A DNA stretch of 64,000 nucleotides from Solwaraspora sp. WMMD1047 (GTDB lineage Bacteria > Actinomycetota > Actinomycetes > Mycobacteriales > Micromonosporaceae), in contig NZ_JARUBL010000001.1 of assembly GCF_029626155.1 (NCBI RefSeq), positions 4,816,501-4,880,500 of the forward strand. Direction: 5' to 3'. Position numbers and translations under genes: made by a program. The notes under the pieces are model-generated. The model was not told where the DNA came from. It searched no databases and worked only from the letters and a program-made list of their open reading frames with translations. This document shows, piece by piece, positions 36,956-46,891 of the stretch (its first letter is position 1; the number at the start of each line of letters is the position of its first letter).

Positions 36956-38026
36956 TCAGACGGGCTCACACGGTCCGGCGACCGGCTTCGGTGCGAACCC
37001 GGCGAACTCGGTCGGAGTGGCGCCGGCGAACTCGCGAAAGTCGCGGATCAGGTGCGCCTGGTCGTAGTAGCCGCACCGGGCCGCGACTGCCGCCCAGCCA
37101 CCGTCAGCCCAGCCACCGTCAGCCCAGCCACCGTCAGCCCAGCCACCGTCAGCCCAGCCACCGTCAGCCCAGCCACCGTCAGCCAACCCGCCGCCGCCAT
37201 GCGCTCCGCCACCGCCGTTCGATCCGCCGCCACCGTCACCTGAGCCGCCTCCGGCACCCGAGCCGACGCCGCCGTCGGCGTACGCCCGCTGGAAGCGCAG
37301 CACCCGGGCCGCCGTCTTCGGCGCCAGGCCGATCTCGCGCTGGAACACGGTGGCGAGGTGCCGGCGGCTCCACCCGACCTCGGCGGCGAGCTGACCGATG
37401 CTCACCCGGCCGTGGGTGTCGGCCAGCCGTTGCCAGGCCCGGTCGAGGCGCGGGTCGGGGTCGGCGGTGGCGGCCAGCCGCGCCCCGATCGCCCGGTCGA
37501 GCAGCGCGAACCGGGCGGGCCAGTCTGGCGCCTCGGCGAGCCGGTCCCGCAGCCGACCCAGCCAGCCGCCCGGAAGCTGGTCGACATTGACCGACCGGTT
37601 GCCCAGCTCGCCGCCGGGCAGGCCGAGCAGCCGCCCGGCCACCAGCGGGGACAGCATCAGCTCGACCCCCTGCCCGAGACCGGCCGGCAGATGGGTGGTG
37701 ACGTACCGGTCGTAGACCCCGGCGGCGAACGACGCCGTCCGCCGGACTCCCCGATCCGCGTCGAGCGGGTCGGTGACGTCCATGGGTGCGCCCCAGCCGA
37801 GGACGACCACGACGAAGGCGCCCGCCACCTCCCGGCGGATCAACGGCTCCCGGGCCCGCTCCCAGTACCCGATGTACCTGTCGACGTACTGACGCAGTAC
37901 CGGCTGCGGGGTGCCGAACACCAGGCCGCTGTCGGCGGTCAGCACGGTGGCCGGCCCGTCGGCGGGGCTCTCGGCTGACGCCGTGGCCGTGGCCTCGGTC
38001 GCCGGCTCAGGTGATGCCGGCGGCAT
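36956..38026 (-). CDS. AraC-family regulator with a repeat insertion in the DNA-binding domain
   Basis: 356 residues; the ATG lies inside the last codons of uvrB. Residues 35-190 form a ligand/dimer domain ([20 protein letters not shown] ... [24 protein letters not shown]). The AraC domain has HTH1 [22 protein letters not shown] and HTH2 [24 protein letters not shown]. Between the linker helix (RFQRAYADG) and HTH2, where only a few residues are normal, sit about 60 residues of Gly-rich sequence ending in six ADGGW units. This could spread the two helix-turn-helix motifs apart or be tolerated as a loop. It probably controls the adjacent VOC gene. Confidence 0.83.
   Translation of the reverse strand: MPPASPEPATEATATASAESPADGPATVLTADSGLVFGTPQPVLRQYVDRYIGYWERAREPLIRREVAGAFVVVVLGWGAPMDVTDPLDADRGVRRTASFAAGVYDRYVTTHLPAGLGQGVELMLSPLVAGRLLGLPGGELGNRSVNVDQLPGGWLGRLRDRLAEAPDWPARFALLDRAIGARLAATADPDPRLDRAWQRLADTHGRVSIGQLAAEVGWSRRHLATVFQREIGLAPKTAARVLRFQRAYADGGVGSGAGGGSGDGGGGSNGGGGAHGGGGLADGGWADGGWADGGWADGGWADGGWADGGWAAVAARCGYYDQAHLIRDFREFAGATPTEFAGFAPKPVAGPCEPV
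37093..37182 (-). repeat. 15-base tandem repeat, six perfect copies
   Basis: Six identical units of CCCAGCCACCGTCAG start at 37093 and every 15 bases to 37182. They encode (WADGG)n in the AraC-family protein. Perfect identity suggests recent expansion by slippage, and copy number may differ between strains. Flanking Gly codons form a looser repeat. Confidence 0.95.
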
Positions 38027-40115
38027 CCATGCCCCGCAGTTCCTTCTTCAGCTCGGAGACCTCGTCGCGGATCCGCGCGGCCAGCTCGAACTGCAGCTCC
38101 CGGGCGGCGGCCAGCATCTGGTCGTTGAGCTCCTGGATGAGCTGCGCCAGGTCGGCCCGGGCCATCCCCTGCCGGGACGGGCCGGCCGCCGCGGACCGGG
38201 ACCGGCTGCGGGTCTCCGGGACCGGCGCCTTGCCCCGCGACATCTGCCGCGCCGCGCCGCCGACGGTGGCGCCCTCGGTGTCCTCGGCCTCCCGGTAGAT
38301 GTCGTCGAGGATGTCGTGGATCTTCTTGCGCAGCGGCTCGGGGCTGATGCCGTGCGCCTCGTTGTGCGCGACCTGCTTGGCCCGGCGCCGGTTGGTCTCG
38401 TCGATCGCGTCCCGCATCGACGGGGTCATCTTGTCCGCGTACATGTGGACCTGGCCCGAGACGTTGCGGGCCGCCCGGCCGATGGTCTGGATCAGCGACC
38501 GGCCGCTGCGCAGGAAGCCCTCCTTGTCGGCGTCGAGGATGGCGACCAGCGACACCTCGGGCAGGTCCAGCCCTTCCCGGAGCAGGTTGATGCCGACCAG
38601 CACGTCGTAGTCGCCCTTGCGCAGCTCGCGCAGCAGCTCGACCCGGCGCAGCGTGTCGACCTCGGAGTGCAGGTAGCGCACCCGGATGCCGTGCTCCAGC
38701 AGGTAGTCCGACAGGTCCTCGGCCATCTTCTTGGTGAGCGTGGTGACCAGCACCCGCTCGTCCCGTTCGGTGCGCAGCTTGATCTCGTGCATCAGGTCGT
38801 CGATCTGGCCCTTGGTGGGCTTGACCACCACCTCGGGGTCGACCAGGCCGGTCGGGCGGATCACCTGCTCGACGAACTCGCCGCCGGCCTCCTGCAGCTC
38901 CCAGGTGCCGGGCGTGGCCGACAGGAAGACCATCTGGCCGACCCGTTCCAGGAACTCGTCGAACCGCAGCGGCCGGTTGTCGGCGGCGCTGGGCAGCCGG
39001 AACCCGTGGTCGATGAGCATCCGCTTGCGGGAGGCGTCGCCCTCGAACATGCCGCCGATCTGCGGGATGGTCACGTGCGACTCGTCGACCACGGTGAGGA
39101 AGTCGTCCGGGAAGTAGTCGAGCAGGCAGTGCGGCGGGCTGCCGGGGAGCCGGCCGTCGATGTGCATCGAGTAGTTCTCGATGCCGGAGCAGAAGCCGAC
39201 CTGCCGCATCATCTCGATGTCGTAGGTGGTGCGCATCCGCAGCCGCTGCGCCTCCAGGAGCTTGCCCTGCCGCTCCAGCTCGGCCAGCCGCTCGCCCAAC
39301 TCGGCCTCGATGTCGGTTATCGCCCGCTCCATCCGCTGCGGCCCGGCGGCGTAGTGGGTGGCCGGGAAGATCAGCAGGTTGTCCACCTCCCGCACCACGT
39401 CCCCGGTCAACGGGTGCAGGTAGTAGAGCTTCTCCACCTCGTCGCCGAAGAACTCGATCCGCAGCGCCAGTTCCTCGTACGCGGGAATGATCTCCAGCGT
39501 GTCGCCGCGGACCCGGAAGGTACCCCGGTTGAACGCCATGTCGTTGCGGGTGTACTGGACGTCGACCAGGCGGCGCAGCAGGCCGTCCCGCTCGACCTCC
39601 TGGCCGACCCGGATCCGGACCGCCCGGTCCAGGTATTCCTCCGGGGTGCCCAGGCCGTAGATCGCCGAGACGGTGGCCACCACGATCACGTCGCGGCGGG
39701 TCAGCAGGGACATCGTGGCCTTGTGCCGCAGCCGCTCGACCTCCTCGTTGATCGAGGAGTCCTTCTCGATGTAGGTGTCGGTCTGCGGGATGTACGCCTC
39801 GGGTTGGTAGTAGTCGTAGTAGGAGACGAAGTATTCGACGGCGTTGTTCGGCAGCAGCTCGCCGAACTCCTTGGCGAGCTGGGCGCAGAGGGTCTTGTTC
39901 GGCGCGATCACCAGGGTCGGCCGTTGCAGCCGCTCGACCAGCCACGCGGTGGTGGCGCTCTTGCCGGTGCCGGTGGCGCCGAGCAGCACGGAGTGACGAT
40001 CCCCCCGACGGACCCGGCGCTCAAGATCATCGATAGCTGCCGGCTGATCACCGGAGGGCTTGAACTCGCTGATCACCTCGAAGGTGCCGTCGAGCCGGGG
40101 TATGTCGAGCGCCAT
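38007..40115 (-). CDS. uvrB: Excinuclease ABC subunit B
   Basis: 702 residues from the ATG at 40115; the frame continues upstream but that part is promoter. UvrB is the helicase-like damage verifier that loads UvrC. Walker A is GATGTGKS, the DNA-clamping beta-hairpin is in [20 protein letters not shown], Walker B-type VVDESH, motif [11 protein letters not shown], and the C-terminal UVR motif is in [20 protein letters not shown]. An Arg/Ser-rich linker (residues about 625-655) precedes it. The ATG comes eight bases after a -10 hexamer, so the message is probably leaderless. Confidence 0.97.
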   Translation of the reverse strand: MALDIPRLDGTFEVISEFKPSGDQPAAIDDLERRVRRGDRHSVLLGATGTGKSATTAWLVERLQRPTLVIAPNKTLCAQLAKEFGELLPNNAVEYFVSYYDYYQPEAYIPQTDTYIEKDSSINEEVERLRHKATMSLLTRRDVIVVATVSAIYGLGTPEEYLDRAVRIRVGQEVERDGLLRRLVDVQYTRNDMAFNRGTFRVRGDTLEIIPAYEELALRIEFFGDEVEKLYYLHPLTGDVVREVDNLLIFPATHYAAGPQRMERAITDIEAELGERLAELERQGKLLEAQRLRMRTTYDIEMMRQVGFCSGIENYSMHIDGRLPGSPPHCLLDYFPDDFLTVVDESHVTIPQIGGMFEGDASRKRMLIDHGFRLPSAADNRPLRFDEFLERVGQMVFLSATPGTWELQEAGGEFVEQVIRPTGLVDPEVVVKPTKGQIDDLMHEIKLRTERDERVLVTTLTKKMAEDLSDYLLEHGIRVRYLHSEVDTLRRVELLRELRKGDYDVLVGINLLREGLDLPEVSLVAILDADKEGFLRSGRSLIQTIGRAARNVSGQVHMYADKMTPSMRDAIDETNRRRAKQVAHNEAHGISPEPLRKKIHDILDDIYREAEDTEGATVGGAARQMSRGKAPVPETRSRSRSAAAGPSRQGMARADLAQLIQELNDQMLAAARELQFELAARIRDEVSELKKELRGMDAAGIT

Positions 40116-40122
40116 GGGAACA

Positions 40123-40145
40123 ACCGTACGCCCGACCCCCGACAA
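40123..40145 (-). promoter_or_regulatory. DNA-damage-type (PafBC-like) promoter of uvrB
   Basis: Reverse strand: TTGTCGGGG, 8 bases, TACGGT. This matches TTGTCRGTG-N8-TANNNT with one mismatch. The -10 ends eight bases before the uvrB ATG, predicting a leaderless damage-induced transcript. Confidence 0.7.
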
Positions 40146-40459
40146 GGCCGGGAGCACACGGTGGGTACACGATCGGCTTCGATATTCGCATTGTGTGTGA
40201 AAGATCACCACGATACCGTTCTAGGGTAGGCCGCTCGCGGCGGCCGACCGGGTCCGCGACCCACCGCCACACCGGCAGGTCGCGTCCGGCGCAGTGGTTG
40301 CAGCCCCGGCACGACGTGTCGGCGTGCGCACCCGACGCGGTCGCGCGACAGCGCAGACCGGCCGCCGCGAGCGCCCCTTGCCGCCCGGCCGCGCGCCGCT
40401 GGAGACCGCTCCGCCCCTGCTCACGTCACCTCTCGCCGGTTGTCGCAGTTCAACCACGA
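40146..40459. other. Gap between uvrB promoter and the anchored-protein gene
   Basis: This stretch should hold the promoter of the forward gene. The only candidate is TAGGGT at 40222-40227, without a good -35, which would leave a long leader of about 230 bases. The forward frame is open throughout but reads as Arg/Pro/Ala-rich non-protein sequence. No stable hairpin, repeat or RNA family was recognised. Confidence 0.4.
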
Positions 40460-42538
40460 GTGAGGACTCCCACGCCCGTCGCGCGCACCTCCGAGCCCGG
40501 CCGCCGCCGAATGCTGACGCTTACCGTGCTGGGTTGCCTCGCCGTCGGCTCCGGGGCCGGGCTGGCCGGCGGGCTGATCTCCTGTCAACCGACACCGACC
40601 CTGGAGACGGCCCGGCCCCTGTCGCCCGCCGAAGCCCGCCGGCTGGCCGCCATGCGGGTGACCAACTACCAGGACGGCCGGGTCGGCCTGCGGGCGACGC
40701 TCGGGCTGGCCGGGGACGAGATCGAGGTGACCGGGGCGGTGGACTGGGGACGGGAGTTGATCTACCTCACCGTCACCGGCCCCGGCGCGGGCGAGCACCG
40801 GGGGCTGTTGCAGGCCGGCCCCGGCCTGGTGGCCACCCGCCCGGCGCCGGCCACCGGCCGTACCCCGGCCCGGCCCAGTGGACCGGCCACCACCGGACGG
40901 CCCACCGACGATCGGGACCCCGCCGCCGGCACCACAGCCGGCGCCCGGCCACCGGCCGGTGACCCACCTGCCGCCACCCGACCCGGCCCGACGGAACCAC
41001 CCAGCACCGAGCCCGGCAGCGCTGAGCCCGGCAGCGCCCAGCCCGGCAGCACTGGACCTGCCAGCACCGAGCCCGGCAGCACGCAGCCCGGCGGCACCGA
41101 GCCCGGCGCTTCGGACCCGCCAGCCGGCCAACCGGCAACCGGAGACCCGGCGACCGGAGACCCGGCAGCCGAGGAACCAGCGACCGACAACCCCGCGACT
41201 GGAGACCCCACGCCAGGAGAGCCCGCGACCGGAGAGCCCGCGACTGGCAAGCCGGAGACGGCGGGACCGGGGCAAACCGGTCCGGCCGGCGGGGTCTTCG
41301 GACCGCCGGCGGGCGCCCCCGGGCCGGTCGTCGCCGAACCGGCCGGCCCGCCCCGGGAGGCCGCCACCGCCGCCGCGGAGCAGCCACCGGTCGCACCGCC
41401 CCAGGACGGCTGGCGGGTCCGCCGGATGGGCGGCACCGGGACCGAGGTCAACCCGCTGGACTCGTTCCTCGCGCTGATCTTCGCCGCCGCCGCCGACCGC
41501 CCCGACCGCCCGGAGGCGCTGGAGCGCAGCGAGGCGCGTTGGCTCGGCCGTGACCGGGCCGGCGGCGCCACGGTCGACGTCCTGCTCGGCCCCGCCGTGT
41601 CCCAGGCCAGCTGGGACAGCGGCCCGGCCAGCCCGACGCCCACCGCGCTCACCGAGATGGGCGGCGCGGTCCGGTACTGGCTGGACTCCGACGCCCGGCT
41701 GCACCGGATCGAGGCGCTGCTGGGCGAGAACGTACCGGTCCAGGTGGACCTCGACCGGACGACCCGCCCGGAGGTGACCGCGGTCGCCGCCCTCGGCGGG
41801 CTGCCGGTACTCCCCCGCGCGGTGACCGCCGACGAGGCCGAACTGCTCGCCCGGCTCCGCCCCACCAACCTGGACCAGGGCGGCGCGACCGTGGCGCTCA
41901 CCGTCCCGACGGTGCCGGCGGAACGGTTGCTGCCCGGCGACGGACCGACCGTCAACCTGCGCGGCGCCGGTTGGGTCAACTGGTACGGCGGAAACGCCTA
42001 CCTCGCCGTACACGATCTGGACGAGCCGACGGAGCGGCTGCTGCTGCGGGCGGACCCGGCCGGGGTCGCGGCCCGAACCGTACGCCGGGAGGACGACGCA
42101 CCGGCCCACGGCGCCGATCCCCCGCGCGACGGCCGGCCCGGTGCGGCCGACCTGCCGCCGCTGCCCGCACCCATCGACCGGGCCTGGAGCTACCGCCAGT
42201 GGCCCGAGCGGACCGACCGGCTCGGCGGCCTCGACCTCGATCTGCTCGTCAGCGAGGTGCTGTCGCTCGGCGACCAGCGGGCCGGCGACCTGGCCGCGCT
42301 ACGCCGGTCGGCGGTGTGGCTGCGGCGCGACGTGGTCGCCGGGCAGAAGGTGACCGTGTTCGAGCTGCCGAAGCCGGTCGAGGCGGACACCCCGCGCGGT
42401 CAGGCCCGGATGCGGTACTGGGTGGACCGGTCCGGGCTGCTGCGCCGGCTGGAGCTGCGTACCCGCACCGGGGCCTTCGCCCAGCTCGACCTGCATCCCG
42501 GCCAGGTTCCCGAGCTGCCCTGGGTGCCGACCAACTGA
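40460..42538 (+). CDS. Membrane-anchored protein of two duplicated modules with repeat linker
   Basis: 692 residues from GTG 40460 (ATG 40511 is an alternative). Residues 10-45 are a basic start and one hydrophobic helix ending GGLISC, an uncleaved anchor or lipobox. An extracytoplasmic part follows. Module A1 (TNYQDGRVGLRATLG ... VTGAVDWGRELIYLTVTG) resembles A2 (TNLDQGGATVALTVP ... LRGAGWVNWYGGNAYLAVHD); module B1 (LERSEARWLGRDRAGGATVDVL ... VRYWLDSDARLHRIEALLG) resembles B2 (LRRSAVWLRRDVVAGQKVTVFE ... MRYWVDRSGLLRRLELRTR). A1 and B1 are separated by about 180 residues of PGSTEP- and GDPATGEP-type repeats. Function unknown; the B modules recall LppX/LolA-like lipid-binding lipoproteins, but this is weak. 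Confidence 0.78.
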   Translation: MRTPTPVARTSEPGRRRMLTLTVLGCLAVGSGAGLAGGLISCQPTPTLETARPLSPAEARRLAAMRVTNYQDGRVGLRATLGLAGDEIEVTGAVDWGRELIYLTVTGPGAGEHRGLLQAGPGLVATRPAPATGRTPARPSGPATTGRPTDDRDPAAGTTAGARPPAGDPPAATRPGPTEPPSTEPGSAEPGSAQPGSTGPASTEPGSTQPGGTEPGASDPPAGQPATGDPATGDPAAEEPATDNPATGDPTPGEPATGEPATGKPETAGPGQTGPAGGVFGPPAGAPGPVVAEPAGPPREAATAAAEQPPVAPPQDGWRVRRMGGTGTEVNPLDSFLALIFAAAADRPDRPEALERSEARWLGRDRAGGATVDVLLGPAVSQASWDSGPASPTPTALTEMGGAVRYWLDSDARLHRIEALLGENVPVQVDLDRTTRPEVTAVAALGGLPVLPRAVTADEAELLARLRPTNLDQGGATVALTVPTVPAERLLPGDGPTVNLRGAGWVNWYGGNAYLAVHDLDEPTERLLLRADPAGVAARTVRREDDAPAHGADPPRDGRPGAADLPPLPAPIDRAWSYRQWPERTDRLGGLDLDLLVSEVLSLGDQRAGDLAALRRSAVWLRRDVVAGQKVTVFELPKPVEADTPRGQARMRYWVDRSGLLRRLELRTRTGAFAQLDLHPGQVPELPWVPTN

Positions 42539-42596
42539 CCGGTGACGCCGGTGCGCCGCAGGTGTGAACGGGTCCCGCGCGGGGAACTGCAGCCGG

Positions 42597-43790
42597 ATGA
42601 ATCGGCCGGGTACGGTCTCGTCGCGCCTGGCAGAGGTGTGGGAGAGCTTCTGGGTACTGCCCGCGGTGTGCGCGATCGGCGCCGTCGTGGTGGCGATCGG
42701 TCTGTCGGTGCTGGAGTTGCGGTTCGAGTTCCCGGTGCGGGGTCTCCTGCCGAGCGGAGCCGCGGGCGCCCGGTCGCTGCTGTCGTCGATCATCACCGCG
42801 ATGATCTCCTTCACCGCGCTGGTCTTCTCGATCACCGTCGTCGCCCTGCAGCTTGTCTCCAGCCAGTACTCCCCCCGGGTCCTGCGCACCTTCCTGCAGG
42901 ACCGGGTCATCCAACTCGCCCTGGGCACCTTCGTGGCCACCTTCCTGTTCGCCATGGTGGTGCTCGCCGCCCTACCCGGGGCGGACACCGAGCGGCTGCC
43001 GGAGCTGGCGCTGGCAACGTCGATGGCGCTCGTCCTGGCCAGCAGTGGCGTCTTCATCTACTACCTGCACCACATCACCACCGTCATGCGGGTCTCGCAG
43101 ATCATCGCCGCGATCGGCGCCCAGACCCGCCACTGCATCGACCAGCACCTGCCGGCGGAGGCCGACGATCGGAGCTTCGCGGTGCCGGGTGAGGTGGTCC
43201 AGGTCATCCGCGCTGACCGGCCGGGAATGATCACCCGGGTCGACCTGAACCACCTCGCCGCGCTCGCCCGCCAGCACGACTGCGCGATCTCGGTGGTGCC
43301 CACGCCGGGCGACTTCGTGCCGGAGGGGGTGCCGCTGCTGCGGGTCCACCAGGTCGGCGACGCCCCGCCCCGGCGGGTGGATCCGGCCCGCGCGGCGCGT
43401 GGCGTCGAGATCGCGGCGGAACGCACTCCCGGTCAGGACATCGGGTTCGGGTTCCGGCAACTCGCCGACATCGCGGGACGGGCACTCTCCCCCGGGGTCA
43501 ACGACCTCACCACTGCGGTCCGCGCCGTGCAGGAGGCACACGACCTGCTGCGCCGGGTCGGTGCGCGGCCACTGCAGCCCCACGTCGTCCGGGACGACGC
43601 CGCGACCGTTCGGGTACGCGTGGAGCAGCAGTCCTACGACAGCCTGCTGGCGATGGTGGTCGACGAGGTGCGTTCCGCCGCCGACGGCCAGCCGAGGATC
43701 GTGGATCTGCTCGGGGGTGTCGTCGCCGATCTGGAGACCGTGGTTCGGCCGTCGCACCGGCTTTCGGTGCGACAGCGGTCGGCGCGGTGA
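42597..43790 (+). CDS. DUF2254 membrane protein
   Basis: 397 residues from ATG 42597, giving MNRPGTVSSRLAEVWESFWVLPAV, the usual DUF2254 start; a GTG 33 bases earlier is possible. Four membrane helices in the first 170 residues (VLPAVCAIGAVVVAIGLSVL, ITAMISFTALVFSITVVALQ, LGTFVATFLFAMVVLAAL, MALVLASSGVFIYYLHHI), then a cytoplasmic part with DIGFGFRQLADIAGRALSPG and NDLTTAV, the conserved family block. Function unknown; a channel or sensor role has been suggested for the family because of its pore-like helices. Confidence 0.88.
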   Translation: MNRPGTVSSRLAEVWESFWVLPAVCAIGAVVVAIGLSVLELRFEFPVRGLLPSGAAGARSLLSSIITAMISFTALVFSITVVALQLVSSQYSPRVLRTFLQDRVIQLALGTFVATFLFAMVVLAALPGADTERLPELALATSMALVLASSGVFIYYLHHITTVMRVSQIIAAIGAQTRHCIDQHLPAEADDRSFAVPGEVVQVIRADRPGMITRVDLNHLAALARQHDCAISVVPTPGDFVPEGVPLLRVHQVGDAPPRRVDPARAARGVEIAAERTPGQDIGFGFRQLADIAGRALSPGVNDLTTAVRAVQEAHDLLRRVGARPLQPHVVRDDAATVRVRVEQQSYDSLLAMVVDEVRSAADGQPRIVDLLGGVVADLETVVRPSHRLSVRQRSAR

Positions 43791-43816
43791 CCGACCCACC
43801 GCGACCCCACCGCCCG

Positions 43817-45025
43817 TCAGGGGCGCCAGCCGGTCGCCTCGGCCCACTCCTCGGCCAGCCGGTGCTCCTCGTCGAACCAGGGCTCCTTCGCCGCCGCGTA
43901 CGCCTCGATCGGCAGTCCCTGCGCCGCGAGCCCGCGCTTGACCGCCAGGTACTCCGCCACCCGGGCCGGGTCGGCCCGCAGGTGGTCGCGCATCAGCAGG
44001 GCGTACCGCCAGCCGGGTGATCCGGCGACCCGGACGTGCAGGTTCACCGGGCGGCCCGGATCGGCGTTGCCGTGCAGCAGCTTCGGCCAGCGATCCGGCG
44101 GCTGCCCCGGCCCGTGCGGGGTGTCCCACCACTGGCCGGGCAGGGGAGGAAACCCGGCCCCGGACAGCCGGTCCACGAGCTCGGCGGCCTCGGGTCCGGC
44201 CAGCGGGTCGGCGGCGTCGGTGTCGACGCCGAGCTGGATGTCGATGATGTCCTTGGCGGCCAGGCCGGGCACCGCGGTCGAGCCGATGTGGTCGATCCGC
44301 GGTTCGGCCGGGCGGAGCGCGTGCCGGATCCGGGCGGCGAGCCGGGCGTACTGGGCCGGCCAGGTCGGGTCCGGTTCGACGAGCGACACCGGCTGCGGCC
44401 GGGCGGCATGCCGCCGCTGCCGGACGTTGTGCTCGTAGGGCACTAGCCGGTCGGTCCAGAGCGCGTCCACGGCGGCGTGCAGGTCGGTGAGCGGACCGTT
44501 GTTGTCGAGCAGCACGTCGGCCGCGGCCTGCCGCCGTTCGTCGTCGACCTGCGCGTCGATCCGCTGCTGCGCCTGCTCGGCGGTCATCGCCCGGTGCCGC
44601 ACCAACCGGTCGACCCGCACCCCCGCCGCCGCGGAGACCACCACCACCAGGTGGTACGCGGGCGCGAGCCCCACCTCCACCAGCAGGGGTACGTCGTTGA
44701 CCAGCACCGCGTCGGGCGGGGCGGCGGCGGCGAGTTCGGCGCTGCGGGCGCGTACCCGGGGGTGGATGATCTCCTCCAGCCGGGACCGGGCGGTGGCGTC
44801 GGCGAAGACGATCCCGCCCAGCGCGGCCCGGTCCAGCTCGCCGTCGGCGGCCAGCACCCGCTCCCCGAAGGCCGCGACGACCGCCCGGTGCCCGTCGGTG
44901 CCGGCGGCGACCACCTCCCGGGCGAGCCGGTCCGAGTCGATGACCACCGCCCCGTGCCCGGCCAGTCTCGCCGCCACCGCGCTCTTCCCCGACCCGATCC
45001 CCCCGGTCAACCCCACACTCAGCAC
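43817..45025 (-). CDS. coaE: Dephospho-CoA kinase fused to a GrpB/UPF0157 domain
   Basis: 402 residues from GTG 45025 (MLSVGLTGGIGSGKS); a GTG at 45037 is possible. Residues 1-200 are dephospho-CoA kinase, last step of CoA synthesis: P-loop GGIGSGKS at 8-15, DSDRLAREVV, and the lid LVRHRAMTAEQAQQRI. Residues about 225-400 are a GrpB domain (VEPDPTWPAQYARLAARI, IDHIGSTAVPGLAAKDIIDI), a nucleotidyltransferase-like fold. The fusion is widespread in actinobacteria; the role of the GrpB part is unknown. It is downstream of rpsA on the same strand, 145 bases away. Confidence 0.93.
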   Translation of the reverse strand: MLSVGLTGGIGSGKSAVAARLAGHGAVVIDSDRLAREVVAAGTDGHRAVVAAFGERVLAADGELDRAALGGIVFADATARSRLEEIIHPRVRARSAELAAAAPPDAVLVNDVPLLVEVGLAPAYHLVVVVSAAAGVRVDRLVRHRAMTAEQAQQRIDAQVDDERRQAAADVLLDNNGPLTDLHAAVDALWTDRLVPYEHNVRQRRHAARPQPVSLVEPDPTWPAQYARLAARIRHALRPAEPRIDHIGSTAVPGLAAKDIIDIQLGVDTDAADPLAGPEAAELVDRLSGAGFPPLPGQWWDTPHGPGQPPDRWPKLLHGNADPGRPVNLHVRVAGSPGWRYALLMRDHLRADPARVAEYLAVKRGLAAQGLPIEAYAAAKEPWFDEEHRLAEEWAEATGWRP

Positions 45026-45169
45026 CGGCCGTCCCACCCTTTCCGGATCTTGGCAGGAGGTGGCCACCCGGGGCCGTTTCGTGCCAAGATCTCGCACCGC
45101 GTGCGGAGGCCCCGGTCCCGCGAGCGGATCGCGGGGCCGGGGCCTGAAGGTAACGCTAACTACCGCTTG

Positions 45170-46684
45170 TCACTTGCCGCCGGCGAGCTTCTCGCGCAGT
45201 GCCGCGAGCGCCTCGTCGGTGGCCAGGGTGCCGGCCGGCTCCTCGGCCTGCCGGGCCGGGGCCGGGCTGGACGACGACGTCGCGCCGCCACCGCCACCGC
45301 CGCTGGACGCGGCCGCGCTCGGCGGGGTGGGGTTCGCGGCGGCCTCGGCGTCGGCGGCCCGGGAGGTCTGCACCTGCTTGGTGTGGGCCTCCCAACGGGT
45401 CCGCGCCTCGGCGTACTGCGTCTCCCAGGTCTCCCGCTGCTTGTCGAAGCCTTCCAGCCACTCCCCGGTCTCCGGGTCGAAGCCCTCCGGGTAGATGTAG
45501 TTGCCCTCGTTGTCGTACGTCGCGGCCATGCCGTAGAGGGTGGGGTCGAAGTGCTCCTCGCCCTCAACGAAGCCCTCGTTGGCCTGCTTGAGCGAGAGCG
45601 AGATCCGGCGCCGCTCCAGGTCGATGTCGATGACCTTGACCATGACGTCCGAACCCACCTGGACGACCTGCTCCGGGATCTCCACGTGCCGCTCGGCCAG
45701 CTCGGAGATGTGCACCAGGCCCTCGATGCCGTCGTCGACGCGGACGAACGCACCGAACGGCACCAGCTTGGTGACCTTGCCCGGCACGATCTGCTGGATC
45801 GCGTGGGTCCGGGCGAACTGCCGCCACGGGTCCTCCTGGGTCGCCTTGAGCGACAGCGAGACCCGCTCCCGGTCCAGGTCGACGTCGAGGACCTCGACCT
45901 CCACCTCCTGGCCGACCTCGACCACCTCGGACGGGTGGTCGATGTGCTTCCAGGACAGCTCGGAGACGTGCACCAGGCCGTCCACGCCGCCCAGGTCCAC
46001 GAACGCGCCGAAGTTGACGATCGAGGAGACGACGCCCTTGCGGACCTGCCCCTTCTGCAGCTTGTTCAGGAACTCGGTGCGCACCTCGGACTGGGTCTGC
46101 TCCAACCACGCCCGGCGGGACAGAACCACGTTGTTGCGGTTCTTGTCCAGCTCGATGATCTTCGCTTCCAGCTCGCGGCCCACGTACGGCTGCAGGTCAC
46201 GCACGCGACGCATCTCGACAAGCGAGGCGGGCAGGAAGCCCCGCAACCCGATGTCGAGGATGAGGCCACCCTTGACCACCTCGATGACGGAGCCGCGCAC
46301 GACGCCGTCCTCGTCCTTGATCTTCTCGATGGTGCCCCAGGCGCGCTCGTACTGCGCCCGCTTCTTCGAGAGGATCAGGCGGCCCTCCTTGTCCTCCTTC
46401 TGGAGAACCAGGGCCTCGATGTGATCACCGACCGACACCACCTCGGCGGGGTCAACGTCGTGCTTGATCGACAACTCGCGAGAGGGGATGACCCCCTCGG
46501 TCTTGTAGCCGATGTCGAGCAGGACCTCGTCCCGATCGACCTTGACGACGGTGCCTTCGACAATGTCGCCGTCGTTGAAGTACTTGATGGTCTCGTCGAT
46601 CGCGGCGAGGAAAGCCTCCTCGGAACCGAGATCGTCGTGGGTGACCCGGGTGGCGCTCGAGGGGGCCTCGATGCTGCTCGTCAT
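45170..46684 (-). CDS. rpsA: 30S ribosomal protein S1
   Basis: 504 residues from the ATG at 46684. Four S1 RNA-binding repeats are visible, starting near residues 37 (GDIVEGTVVKVDRDEVLLDIGYKTEG), 122, 207 (KGVVSSIVNFGAFVDLGGVDGLVHVSEL) and 292 (GKVTKLVPFGAFVRVDDGIEGLVHISEL). Two repeats of the six in E. coli S1 are absent, as in other actinobacteria. The C-terminal about 60 residues are Ala/Ser/Gly-rich and disordered, ending REKLAGGK. S1 brings mRNA to the ribosome and is also the debated pyrazinamide-binding protein in mycobacteria. Confidence 0.97.
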   Translation of the reverse strand: MTSSIEAPSSATRVTHDDLGSEEAFLAAIDETIKYFNDGDIVEGTVVKVDRDEVLLDIGYKTEGVIPSRELSIKHDVDPAEVVSVGDHIEALVLQKEDKEGRLILSKKRAQYERAWGTIEKIKDEDGVVRGSVIEVVKGGLILDIGLRGFLPASLVEMRRVRDLQPYVGRELEAKIIELDKNRNNVVLSRRAWLEQTQSEVRTEFLNKLQKGQVRKGVVSSIVNFGAFVDLGGVDGLVHVSELSWKHIDHPSEVVEVGQEVEVEVLDVDLDRERVSLSLKATQEDPWRQFARTHAIQQIVPGKVTKLVPFGAFVRVDDGIEGLVHISELAERHVEIPEQVVQVGSDVMVKVIDIDLERRRISLSLKQANEGFVEGEEHFDPTLYGMAATYDNEGNYIYPEGFDPETGEWLEGFDKQRETWETQYAEARTRWEAHTKQVQTSRAADAEAAANPTPPSAAASSGGGGGGATSSSSPAPARQAEEPAGTLATDEALAALREKLAGGK

Positions 46685-46860
46685 GTGGGCGGTTGCTCCG
46701 GTCGGATGGTGTGTCACTGCAGGTTTGTGTCGCGGTGACCTGTTTGCGCCAGCGGATCCGTCGCCGGGCACACCGAACAATCGCCACTCGATCATGGGGT
46801 GTGTCCGTCGACCGCGGACCTGCTCCCTGCCGAGGCACACGATCCGCGTGCGCATCGAAC

Positions 46861-46891
46861 AGCTTACCGTGCGCATTACCACAGCGTGCAA
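46861..46891 (-). promoter_or_regulatory. Candidate rpsA promoter
   Basis: Reverse strand TTGCAC (46891-46886), 19 bases, TAAGCT (46866-46861), giving a leader of about 170 bases to the rpsA ATG. The spacer is one or two bases long for a vegetative promoter. The rest of the 307-base divergent gap holds TACGGT at 46980-46985, six bases before the methyltransferase GTG, the mark of a leaderless forward transcript. Confidence 0.4.

Noticed and set aside
37093-37182. CRISPR array from regular repeats
   Set aside because: Units are 15 bases, directly tandem with no spacers, and lie in frame inside a coding region; no cas genes are present.
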